Below are positions 1 through 9,092 of a stretch of 64,000 nucleotides of DNA, piece after piece. The notes beneath the pieces were generated by a model, which ran no database searches, had not been told where the DNA came from, and saw nothing but the letters and a program-made list of their open reading frames with translations. Made by a program: the position numbers and the translations under genes. Position 1 is the stretch's first letter. Each line of letters opens with the position of its first letter. Source of the stretch: Moniliella sp. 'wahieum' (lineage: Eukaryota; Basidiomycota; Moniliellomycetes; Moniliellales; Moniliellaceae); assembly GCA_003971905.1 (NCBI GenBank), contig RSEE01000104.1:1-64000 (forward strand), written 5' to 3'.

Positions 1-2131
1 TAGCGAGCTACCCGAAGGGGAGAGAGTTATGCCGAGGCGATAGCGAGCTACCCGAAGGGGAGAGAGTTATGCCGAGGCGATAGCGAGCTACCCGAAGGGG
101 AGAGAGTTATGCCGAGGCGATAGCGAGCTACACCGAAGGGGAGAGAGTTATGCCGAGGCGATAGCGAGCTACCCGAAGGGGAGAGAGTTATGCCGAGGCG
201 ATAGCGAGCTACCGAAGGGGAGAGAGTTAGCCGAGGCGATAGCGAGCTACCCGAAGGGGAGAGAGTTATGCCGAGGCGATAGCGAGCTACCCGAAGGGGA
301 GAGAGTTATGCCGAGGCGATAGCGAGCTACCCGAAGGGGATAGTTATGCCGAGGGATAGCGAGCTACCCGAAGGGGAGAGAGTTATGCCGAGGCGATAGC
401 GAGCTACCCGAAGGGGAGAGAGTTATGCCGAGGCGATAGCGAGCTACCCGAAGGGGAGAGAGTTATGCCGAGGCGATAGCGAGCTACCCGAAGGGGAGAG
501 ATTATGCCGAGGCGATAGCGAGCTACCGAAGGGGAGAGTTTATGCCGAGGCGATAGCGAGCTACCCGAAGGGGAGAGAGTTATGCCGAGGCGATAGCGAG
601 CTACCCGAAGGGGAGAGAGTTATGCCGAGGCGATAGCGAGCTACCCGAAGGGGAGAGAGTTATGCCGAGGCGATAGCGAGCTACCCGAAGGGGAGAGAGT
701 TATGCGAGGGATAGCGAGCTACCGAAGGGAGAGAGTTATGCCGAGGCGATAGCGAGCTACCCGAAGGGAGAGAGTTATGCCGAGGCGATAGCGAGCTACC
801 CGAAGGGGAGAGAGTTATGCCGAGGCGATAGCGAGCTACCCGAAGGGGAGAGAGTTATGCCGAGGCGATAGCGAGCTACCCGAAGGGGAGAGAGTTATGC
901 CGAGGCGATAGCGAGCTACCCGAAGGGGAGAGAGTTATGCCGAGGCGATAGCGAGCTACCCGAAGGGGAAGAGTTATGCCGAGGCGATAGCGAGCTACCC
1001 GAAGGGGAGAGAGTTATGCCGAGGCGATAGCGAGCTACCCGAAGGGGAGAGAGTTATGCCGAGGCGATAGCGAGCTACCCGAAGGGGAGAGAGTTATGCC
1101 GAGGCGATAGCGAGCTACCCGAAGGGGAGAGAGTTATGCCGAGGCGATAGCGAGCTACCCGAAGGGGAGAGAGTTATGCCGAGGCGATAGCGAGCTACCC
1201 GAAGGGGAGAGAGTTATGCCGAGGCGATAGCGAGCTACCCGAAGGGGAGAGAGTTATGCCGAGGCGATAGCGAGCTACCCGAAGGGGAGAGAGTTATGCC
1301 GAGGCGATAGCGAGCTACCCGAAGGGGAGAGAGTTATGCCGAGGCGATAGCGAGCTACCCGAAGGGGAGAGAGTTATGCCGAGGCGATAGCGAGCTACCC
1401 GAAGGGGAGAGAGTTATGCCGAGGCGATAGCGAGCTACCCGAAGGGGAGAGAGTTATGCCGAGGCGATAGCGAGCTACCCGAAGGGGAGAGAGTTATGCC
1501 GAGGCGATAGCGAGCTACCCGAAGGGGAGAGAGTTATGCCGAGGCGATAGCGAGCTACCGCGAAGGGGAGAGAGTTATGCCGAGGCGATAGCGAGCTACC
1601 CGAAGGGAGAGAGTTATGCCGAGGCGATAGCGAGCTACCCGAAGGGAGAGAGTTATGCCGAGGCGATAGCGAGCTACCGAAGGGGAGAGAGTTATGCCGA
1701 GGCGATAGCGAGCTACCCGAAGGGGAGAGAGTTATGCCGAGGCGATAGCGAGCTACCCGAAGGGGAGAGAGTTATGCGAGGCGATAGCGAGCTACCCGAA
1801 GGGGAGAGAGTTATGCGAGGCGATAGCGAGCTACCCGAAGGGGAGAGAGTTATGCCGAGGCGATAGCGAGCTACCCGAAGAGAGTTATGCCGAGGCGATA
1901 GCGAGCTACCCGAAGGGGAGAGAGTTATGCCGAGGCGATAGCGAGCTACCCGAAGGGAGAGAGTTATGCCGAGGCGATAGCGAGCTACCCGAAGGGAGAG
2001 AGTTATGCCGAGGCGATAGCGAGCTACCGAAGGGGAGAGAGTTATGCCGAGGCGATAGCGAGCTACCCGAAGGGGAGAGAGTTATGCCGAGGCGATAGCG
2101 AGCTACCGAAGGGGAGAGGTTATGCCGAGGC
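1..2131. repeat. 40-bp tandem satellite array, about 53 copies
   Basis: A 40-base unit beginning TAGCGAGCTACCCGAAGGGG and ending in GAGGCGA is repeated head to tail from the first base. Most copies are identical; the variants are nearly all one- or two-base losses or gains in short runs (for example four versus three G, or a lost C), plus one shorter unit near 1879. The unit length is not a multiple of three and carries TAG and TAA in rotating frames, so no strand is open for long and coding is excluded. There are no unique spacers. It starts at the window edge, so the full array is probably longer. A subtelomeric or pericentromeric satellite is possible; nothing here decides which. Confidence 0.97.
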
Positions 2132-2390
2132 GATAGCTCGCTATAAAATCGTCCGCTCTATGCAGCATATGCCCTCCGTTTTTCGATTGGACCACCCGTT
2201 CAAAAGTTACACCCCCCATCCCTAACCTACCCACCCCGACCCACCCACCCCACCCTCCGATGGCCTCGACGATAGCTCGCTACGAAATCGTCCGCTCTAT
2301 GCAGCATATGGCCTCCGTTTTTCGATTGGACCACCCGTTGAGAAGTTACACCCCCCCATCCCTAACCCTACCCACCCCGACCCACCCCCC
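2132..2390. repeat. two direct copies of a 139-bp unit next to the satellite
   Basis: The unit starts GATAGCTCGCTA and recurs after 139 bases (2132 and 2271). Both copies share GTCCGCTCTATGCAGCATAT, then TTTTTCGATTGGACCACCCG, and a C-rich end with CCCTAACC-like words. The second copy is slightly shorter at its 3' end. The initial TAGCTCGCTA is the exact reverse complement of the satellite's TAGCGAGCTA, so the satellite runs into this block through an inverted copy of its own first ten bases. Confidence 0.9.
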
Positions 2391-4224
2391 ACCACAAATA
2401 GAATCCGTACCAACTGCAGGCTGGAAATAAATAGAATTCGACACTAGTGTCAAATTGCATTTGTGGCCGTCATATCATCGATCAGCCGTACCAAATGTAT
2501 CACTGAACATACGTCTAGTCCCAAAGTCATGCTGTTGTTCGTTTGAACACCGTTGATACTTGTTCAGGTACGCCTGTTGATCATCTATGCAAGTGCATGC
2601 CATGAAGCGCTTGACAAAGTGGGACAGTCGTTGTTAGGTTGGCCTCAAAGACCCACGACGGTCGTCGTCATTGTACACTTCAACATCTATGACAGGTGCT
2701 CGGATGCTTCTGTGTGCATGTACTAGAGTGCATGGAGAGGTAGGCTGGGATGGTATGCATTGCTATGTTCCTATACATGTTGATGTTCAAGACGGGGAGC
2801 AGAGGCGTGGAGATGGGGAGCACAGGCTTGGGGATGGCGAGCACAGGCTTGGTAACGAGGAGCAGGCTTGGGGATGGAGAGCGTGGGTGGAGGGCGCAGG
2901 CTTGGAGATGATGGGCAGAGGTTGGTGGCGAGTACAAGCTTGGGGATGACGAGCACAGGCTTGATGGGGAGTGCAGGCTTGGAGATGATGAGCACAGGCT
3001 TGGTGGCGAGCACACGCTTGGGGAGAGAGCGCAGGCTTGGACATGATGAGCACAAGGTTATGGCGAGCGCAAGCTTGGACGCAACAGACAGAGCACGACG
3101 ATGTACTTGCACATGGCCTACTCGAGCTTGAGCATGGCCCGGCGAGCGTTGGGATGGGGGCAATGACGAGGGAGAGTGGAAGGATGAGAGGCAGAACACT
3201 GGTGCAAGAGCGGGTCAGAATGAGGCAGGGTGGCATGGGATGGAAGGAGATGGGATGGGGGATGCGTACCGATGCGCTGAACGACGTTGCACATGGCCCA
3301 GACGGCGTTCGGGATGAGCATCCCAAGCAGGGTGACAGCAGGGGCAGCCAAGCGAGTGCACATGGGCCGGCAGAGCGTCGGACGGGGACGGCATGGCAAG
3401 CTGCACGGTCAGCTGGGACGGGTGCGAGGCAAGTGGGTACATGGGCGAGACGAGCTTCCAGATGGCCAAGCCAAGCGTCCAGACGGCCACTCAAGCGCGG
3501 CAGCGGTGGCAGCAGCCGAGACGGTGACCTTGGACGGCCAGGACGCCAGACCGAGGCCAGCAAGCATGCACAACGCCATGCACCATCCCTGCACCATTCC
3601 CTGCTTCCGCTTGGCCGGCCCGACGGTGGCGATGGCCGAATGAATGGTGATGGTGGCCGAGCCAATGGCGGTGGTGGCCGCTCAGTGGTGGGGATGGCCT
3701 GGGCGTGCGTGGGAGGTGGGAGCGCGGCGCTGGGGCGGGTGGGGAGGCAGGGGACGTGGGAAAGAGCGCCAGGGTGACGGGCAGTACCTGCAGAGACCCA
3801 GAAGCTGGACAGAAGACACAGAGGCGAGAGGGTCAGTAGAGGGCCGGTGTGGAAGATGAGGCGCGGGAGGCACCGAATGGGGGAAAGGAGGCTCAGAACG
3901 AGGGGCTAAACGAGGCAACAGACCTTGGGGGGCGGGCAAAGCCAGCCGGGTTGGGGGGGGGCGTGGTAAGAAACCAACCAGATCCGTCGCCTGGCCCGTG
4001 CATTCATCCGCCGCGGGCTGAAAATATTAACATTTGCAATTGCACCGATGCACGCGCAGCCTGCGCGGTCAGATTGGCTCGGCCGCCACCAAATCGACCA
4101 ACCGCCACCACCACCAACGCATCCACCGCCACACGCCCGTTCTCCATCGTGGTGCATCGTCTTGCGCCCCACGCGTGCGCGTCTGAAAGAGGACTACCTG
4201 GGGCACGCTACGCCCACCCTCGTG
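2391..4224. other. no recognisable gene; G-rich repeat-bearing spacer
   Basis: Several overlapping frames stay open here for up to 292 codons, on both strands, but all read as low-complexity Ser/Pro/His/Arg or Gly/Arg/Met sequence produced by GC skew and by a minisatellite. I see no domain, convincing start context or splice pattern. A GT-rich segment at about 3650-3760 and a C-poor segment to 3950 show nothing further. Confidence 0.5.
2790..3085. repeat. degenerate ~21-bp minisatellite
   Basis: Words such as GAGCACAGGCTTGGGGATG recur at roughly 20-24 base spacing (for example around 2818, 2839, 2947, 2990), with substitutions and length changes between copies. It explains the long overlapping open frames across this interval. 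Confidence 0.75.
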
Positions 4225-4900
4225 CTCTGACTCGTCCCAAATTGGTGGGGCACCGACGCTGTTTGTTGGGACCGTGCGCCGTCTGGACCGCACCTGAGGT
4301 AATTGGATGTGGTGTAACCTCAATCCTGGACCGAATCAAAAGCGCATCATCATTCTTGAAAGCCTTGATTCTGGGCTACGCTACACCGTTGACAGATCTC
4401 TGATTCGTCCAGAATTGGTTGAACCGCCGGCAGCATCAACATCGACCATCCGCTGTTTGGACCTAACCTCTGATGTTCACATGTGTGTGACCCCAATCCG
4501 GGCCCAATCTGCGTGCCCCCGACCTCCCATGGAAGCCCTGCTTCTGATGCAAGATGTGCATGTATGCAATCTATTGTTTGATGAGGATTGGTGCTGTGCC
4601 GGCGCCGTCAACATAGACCTTCATCCGAATCAAGCTAACATCAGATGTTGGGGCGTGTTCTGACCTCAATGCTGGACCAATCCTGGAGCGCCTTACCTCC
4701 CCTGGAAGCCCTGCTTGTAGTGCACGATGGGGCGCGACGATCTCTGGCATCCGACGACAACTGGTGGAGCGGCGGCGCCATCAACACCCACTGCCCGTGT
4801 TTGGACCTGCTGTGCACCATCGCTTCAGCTGGTGGACAGATGCAGATGGTAGTCGATGTAGGCCTGCCCTGGTGGAAGGCGAGGGAGTAGCTGCAGCGGG
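4225..4900. repeat. degenerate ~171-bp tandem repeat, about four copies
   Basis: Diverged copies begin near 4225, 4398, 4568 and 4741. Each contains a segment like ATTGGTTGAACCGCCGGC, a TGTTTGGACC-like word and then an AACCTCAATCCTGGACC-like word, the last at 4311, 4482 and 4652 (spacings 171 and 170). From the second unit on, CCTGGAAGCCCTGCTT-like sequence follows. Identity between units looks like about 60-70 percent by eye, so the array is old. A partial further unit may reach about 4890. Confidence 0.7.
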
Positions 4901-5961
4901 AGGCTTGGATGAGGCGTGCACCTGAGCGGGAGCGGCTGGGATCGATGCATGCTGGGATGAGATGGTGGCGTATGCCGGCGGGACCAAAATGGCGATATCT
5001 CAGCCGTCTCTCATCCGTTCTGGCTCACATTTGGCATGCTACCAACAGTGAGCAAGCACTGTTGGAGGCATGCATCAGATCCTCCATCTGCCTCACGATC
5101 AGGGGCAACGCGCATAGAGGTGTGCTAGCGCCAAATGAAGCACGGATATGGACGATTGCTCACCACGAGACGGCCATGCATGGTGACATGGGTGGTGGTG
5201 GTGGTGAAGTGGTGGTGGCGGTGGCGGCGCTGGATAATGGTTTGCGCACACCAACATCAGATGCGCTGCGCCGGCAGCGCGCACAGCGGTGGACAGCGGT
5301 CGGATGGCCACAGGCCAGAGTTGGGACTGGACACGGCGCACAGCGTGGCAGGGCCCGCTTGGCGGATTGACCCAGAATGCAAGGTAAAGACAGGCCTGAC
5401 CACTTGTGACAAGCGGCTCTTCGGCCCAATGCAGGACCAGTCACCAAGCGGACCGCAACGGCCCCAGCCGCCCCGCCGAGGACCTGTCACCAAGCGGACC
5501 CAGCCACGGCCCAAGTCGGCACGCCAGGACCCATCACCGAGCGCACCTAGCCACGGTCCGGGCCGGCACGCCCCCACCTGCCCCGACCAGAAACAACCAA
5601 TTACCTTGGTCGCGAATGGCCCTATCGTCGTTGCCGATCCCCCACGGAGCGCTGGCCCAGGCGCCACACAGGCCAGAGTCGGGACCGGGCACGGCGCAAG
5701 CAGCGTGGCAGCGCCCGCTACGTTTCCGCAAGGAACGCCATCAAAGAATGTCAGAGCTCACCAAACGTCAGACCCCGCATTTTGCCCTCCTCACATGTCA
5801 CATTCCAGGCGTGACAGCGTGAATACCGCATTCCAGGACTAAGCCCCACCCGAAATGTCAGAGATCACCAAACGTCAGGCACCACATTTTGGTCCCCATC
5901 ACACTGTGGTGGCTGACTTTCGTGGGGTGTCCCAGTTTGGGCTAAAATACCTGTCTCAGTA
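4901..5961. other. no gene; short direct duplications
   Basis: There is no supported coding sequence. Two local duplications are visible. A segment reading CACAGGCCAGAGT at 5320 recurs at 5668 with its downstream GGCACGGCGCA-like sequence. A segment AATGTCAGAG(C/A)TCACCAAACGTCAG occurs near 5748 and again near 5851. Between 5440 and 5560 there are three copies of a CACCAAGCGGACC-like word about 50 bases apart. This looks like decayed repeat sequence. Confidence 0.55.
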
Positions 5962-7207
5962 CTAATTGAGCCGCGTTTTGACAGGACTCATCACACGCCA
6001 ATATAAGACTAGGTCCATGGGCTCGGCTTCGGGCGACGAGGGCCGAAACCAATGATTGCCGCCCGATCCCGGGGAGGTTGCGGTACCATGAGCGCCCAAC
6101 GATTGCGATTGGTCGATGTCAATGGCCGCTGTGCGCAGTTGTTCGAAACTGATCCGTCCAAAGTGAGCCGACTCGCCGCGGGAGGCGATTGCGTCACGCA
6201 CCCGCGGCTTCAAGCCGTACAGAAAGTGATAGTAGCGGTCCTCATCCGACGCGTTGGGGTTCCAGCGACGCAGCAGAACCGTGAACGTAGCGGAATAGTC
6301 CGCTGCAGATCCCGTCTGCCGAAGACGACCAAACTCCTCAAACGCCTTCAGCGCCGGGTTGCGCTCGCCCCACGCTCCAGGAAAGCTGCGCGAAACGCAG
6401 GCCAAGACCGGAGGGCGGGTGTGGTGCGCGCCTCCAGGGGAAGGGCCACCTCCGAACCGAACTGCTCGACCCAAGTGAGGGCCTCCCCCTAGCAGGCCCA
6501 TGAAGCGGTCGATCCATGCCGCCGCGCCCAGATGCGTGAGGGCGACGCGCGCGTAAATCTCGAAGGAGGTGACGACGTGCTGGGCCTGGACCGGTCCCGA
6601 GAGTTGGGATTCGCACCAGACGACGGGCGGAAAACGAACGGGCTCGAACATCTTCGGCTCTTCCGACACCTTGTTCGGGATGGCGGTCAGATCACCATAA
6701 GGCCCAGGGGCGGGAGCGGGGGCGGGGCCCGAGGACACCACGCCAGTTTAGCCTCCGTACCGAGGCGGCCAACCGGGCCTCTTCCGCGGCGAGCGCCGCC
6801 TCCTCCCGCCGCTGACGGAGGCGGTGCTCACGGCGCTTCGCCTCTTGCTCATCCTCGAAAGCGCCGCTGGTCCTTCTGGGCTGCAAGGTAGGCCTGGTGT
6901 TCCCGGGCCTTCGTCAACAGAACTGGCGCATTCTGCGGGCCTCATCGACCCGGCGCTGAGCGGCCTCGAGGTCCAGGCCGGACAGGTCGGAGGCAGGCAA
7001 TGTATACCCCGGGGGCGCGGGCGCAACAGACGGAGCTGCATGGGGGGGTTCAGAGGGGCCAGCCGGGTGGAACCACTCCGGGCCATCGTCGTCGAACGGA
7101 GCGTCAGAGGGGGGGTCGGACGGGGGTCGGATCGGGCCGCGCCGCGCGATGGGGTGCGGCGCGCTAGGGTTACTGGGGTCATGGGGGTTGTCGTGGATCG
7201 AGGACAT
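5962..7207 (-). mobile_element. Ty3/Gypsy-like LTR retrotransposon Gag remnant (fossil)
   Basis: On the minus strand the sequence resembles Gag of chromovirus/Gypsy-type LTR elements. An acidic and proline-rich N-terminal part lies at about 7207-6914, an Arg/Glu-rich helical linker at about 6890-6690, and the capsid-like core at about 6680-6080. The core holds the family hallmarks of an EEF.RLRQ-type segment and DRYYHFLYGLKPRVRDAIA. I see no protease, reverse transcriptase or integrase next to it and no clear LTRs. It is broken in roughly three or four places, so only a Gag-region fossil remains. Age cannot be set because no LTR pair is present. Confidence 0.75.
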
Positions 7208-7394
7208 CTCTGGTCGGGCTCGCCTGTTGACGGTTAGACGAACGATAATGTCACAGTCAGGGCTAAGGCGAGGGAGACCAGGATCGGACTAGGCCAAGGG
7301 GTGTAGCAATCGTTCGTGGGGAAGAAGCAAGAACAGAGGACATGGTGCGAAGTGGAAGGAACAGGGAAGGAGCGAGACGCTCGAGACGAAGAAA
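7208..7394. other. spacer between two repeat-derived fragments
   Basis: Short non-coding stretch upstream of the Gag remnant. Nothing recognisable is seen. Confidence 0.4.
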
Positions 7395-7817
7395 TTGGAA
7401 ATGGGGAGCGAGATCAGCCAAACTATGACACCTATCGATTCGGCTATGACATGCGAGGCCTGGAGCTACCGCGCGTCCGCCCGACGCATGACTTACATTC
7501 CGGCTTCGCAGATCCACACCATCTTTGGCCCGCTTAACATCCAGCACAATTGCGTGAAGGCCCAGTGCCGGGTTGTCCCCAACAGCATTACGGATACAAC
7601 CACTGGCTTGACGTTCGATGGGGTCCAGCACAACAACTTGTCTGGGACGTCGGCGGTACAGCGCTACGTGCTCAACCACTTTGTCAACTCTGTCTCTCCC
7701 CACACCGATATCTGCGACTTGCGGACTTGGCTTTTGCCCAAGACTGGGCGGTCGAGGGCGAGAATGTCCTTCTGCCGACGATGTTTGGAAGCAGTACAAT
7801 CCGTAATGAATGTTTAG
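7395..7817 (+). pseudogene. basidiomycete-type repeat ORF fragment with QHNC motif
   Basis: A 140-codon frame holds IHTIFGPLNIQHNCVKAQC followed about 20 residues later by GVQHNN and then RYVLNHFVNS. From general knowledge of basidiomycete genomes, an arrangement of a QHNC or QHDC word, a short Cys, a basic VQH segment and an LN(T/H) word is common in highly repeated, transposon-associated hypothetical proteins. I cannot name the family with certainty. The frame is short, has no good start context, and sits between a Gag fossil and a tRNA-like sequence, so I treat it as a decayed repeat gene. Confidence 0.4.
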
Positions 7818-7965
7818 ATACTTCCGAATGGCTACTAATGATGGTAGTCACCACTGTTGATGTATACTCTACACCATCAGTCTATCAGTTTTTAGCGACT
7901 TGGCTGAAAACGGACACAGCACATGTGGCTGCCCACAAGATTGCCAAATTGCTGCTGGAGTCTTA

Positions 7966-8046
7966 GGCTCCATTGGTGCAACGGCCAATTCTTACTATTG
8001 GCTGGAGAAACCTCAGGTTCAATTCGTGGGTCGGCCATCTTTTTTA
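7966..8046 (+). pseudogene. tRNA-like sequence (tRNA pseudogene or SINE head)
   Basis: GGTTCAATTC at 8016-8025 is a good B box, and TGGTGCAACGG at about 7975 resembles an A box. Between them GCCAAT and ATTGGC form a perfect six-pair stem closing a seven-base loop, as an anticodon arm should. T6 follows at 8039-8046 as a Pol III terminator. Against a working tRNA, the 5' GGCTCCA has no matching 3' acceptor strand (at most four pairs), the T stem is poor and loop position 33 is C. A decayed tRNA or a tRNA-derived SINE fits best. Confidence 0.45.
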
Positions 8047-8447
8047 AGATGACTCGAGGCTGGCCGCCGTTCACAACATATTGCGACTAGAATAGCGGAC
8101 AAGGTTGCGACGAGCTTTATAGGCAGCAATCTAGGGACAACCTCGCTGGGCGGCCTTGCCGCGGTGTGGTCCAAGAGGTTGGGACTAGCTGTGTCAGAAT
8201 CACACCGTGCTAGGGGCCCTTGCCCACTAGGCCCGTATGGGCACTATGGCGTGATTCTATCAGTTGGGAGATCCTGTGTCCACCTCTCGACTGTGCCCCC
8301 TTCCTGAGGAGGTCATATACCTCCTCGTCCATAGATGTATGCATCCATCTGCACACTTTCCCCCATCTCCGTCTCCTGACAAGCTGTGTTGGCGAGGCTG
8401 TGACAAGGTTGTGCCCCTCAAATCTAAAGACAAGCTTGTGGCGAGGC

Positions 8448-8482
8448 CGGCAAGGTTCTGGGCTAGAAATTTCGATTAGCTA
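8448..8482 (+). repeat. short dispersed repeat, copy 1 (partner at 39374)
   Basis: AGAAATTTCGATTAGC is identical at 8466 and 39391, and about 20 bases upstream also match loosely (AGGCCGGCAAGGTTCTG versus AGGCCCACAAGATTGTG). It is likely the end of a dispersed element whose remainder has diverged. Confidence 0.45.
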
Positions 8483-8859
8483 TGCTAAGCGTGAGCACCG
8501 GAACCACGCGCGGACCGCTGAGGAGCTCTGGCTGTGCCTGCTGCTCTCCGGTCGCGTCTGGCGCTCCCTCTCGCCCGCGGGCTACCGCATTGTCACGCGG
8601 GTTAGTTGCCAGCAAGCGCCAGCCAGCGGGGCGGGCCCGAGGCCTTGCTCTGGAGCAGCGTGCTCTCTCGCTGATCACCTGCGGCTCAAGTTCAATACCT
8701 TCAATGCCCGCCACCGGCGCCACGCCTGCGTTGATCGTGCTGGACGAGGCGAGCCAGGTGCACCGCGATCGGGTCCTAGACGACGGCGAGCTGCAAAGCG
8801 GTGCGTTCCTCGTGTGGGACTGGGGCCAGCAGGCGGAGCGGTGGTTGGCGGCGCACTAG
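8482..8859 (+). CDS. possible end of an unrecognised gene
   Basis: The last 50 codons of this frame (from about 8707) read like real protein: a segment ALIVLDEASQVHRDRVL, an acidic turn, then GAFLVWDWGQQAERWL and a stop at 8857-8859. Upstream, protein-like pieces continue in other frames (a TAEELWLCLLLSGRVWRSL-like stretch near 8515-8580 and HLRLKFNTFNA near 8680), as elsewhere in this window where frames break. I do not recognise the family; the tail has the look of a small beta-grasp or similar domain, but that is a guess. The F-box gene starts 230 bases downstream on the same strand, so this could also be a separate upstream neighbour. Confidence 0.3.
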   Translation: MLSVSTGTTRGPLRSSGCACCSPVASGAPSRPRATALSRGLVASKRQPAGRARGLALEQRALSLITCGSSSIPSMPATGATPALIVLDEASQVHRDRVLDDGELQSGAFLVWDWGQQAERWLAAH

Positions 8860-9092
8860 CCTCACCCAAGGCGAGGCGGAGCGGCACTCACTTATAAAAT
8901 ACGTGCCGATCGGGGCGCCACAAGGTCAGTGCTTAATTGTGCAGGGCCAAAGCGGCGGTTGTGGGGTAAATAGACGTGGGGCTGTGGGCCGTGCGCACCG
9001 CCCCCCTCGGGTTAGCTAAGCAAGAGGGCAATATGTAGCCGCCAAAGTACACACGCGGCGAAGAAGAAACGGGACGGAGCGTCTTGCTCGCC

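Noticed and set aside
1-2131. Possible CRISPR array
   Set aside because: The 40-base units abut with no unique spacers, and the context is eukaryotic.
2219-2400. Telomere repeat tract from CCCTAAC words
   Set aside because: Only isolated CCCTAAC words occur in C-rich DNA, with no tandem TTAGGG or CCCTAA run.
2787-3665. Long overlapping open frames on both strands as genes
   Set aside because: They arise from a minisatellite and GC skew and have no domains or start context.
4225-4900. Relation to primate alpha satellite because of the 171-bp period
   Set aside because: Only the length agrees; the sequence is unrelated and the organism is fungal.
8482-8859. Joining this fragment to the F-box gene as its N-terminus
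   Set aside because: A stop ends it at 8859 and the F-box has its own good start at 9093; evidence for a splice between them is lacking.
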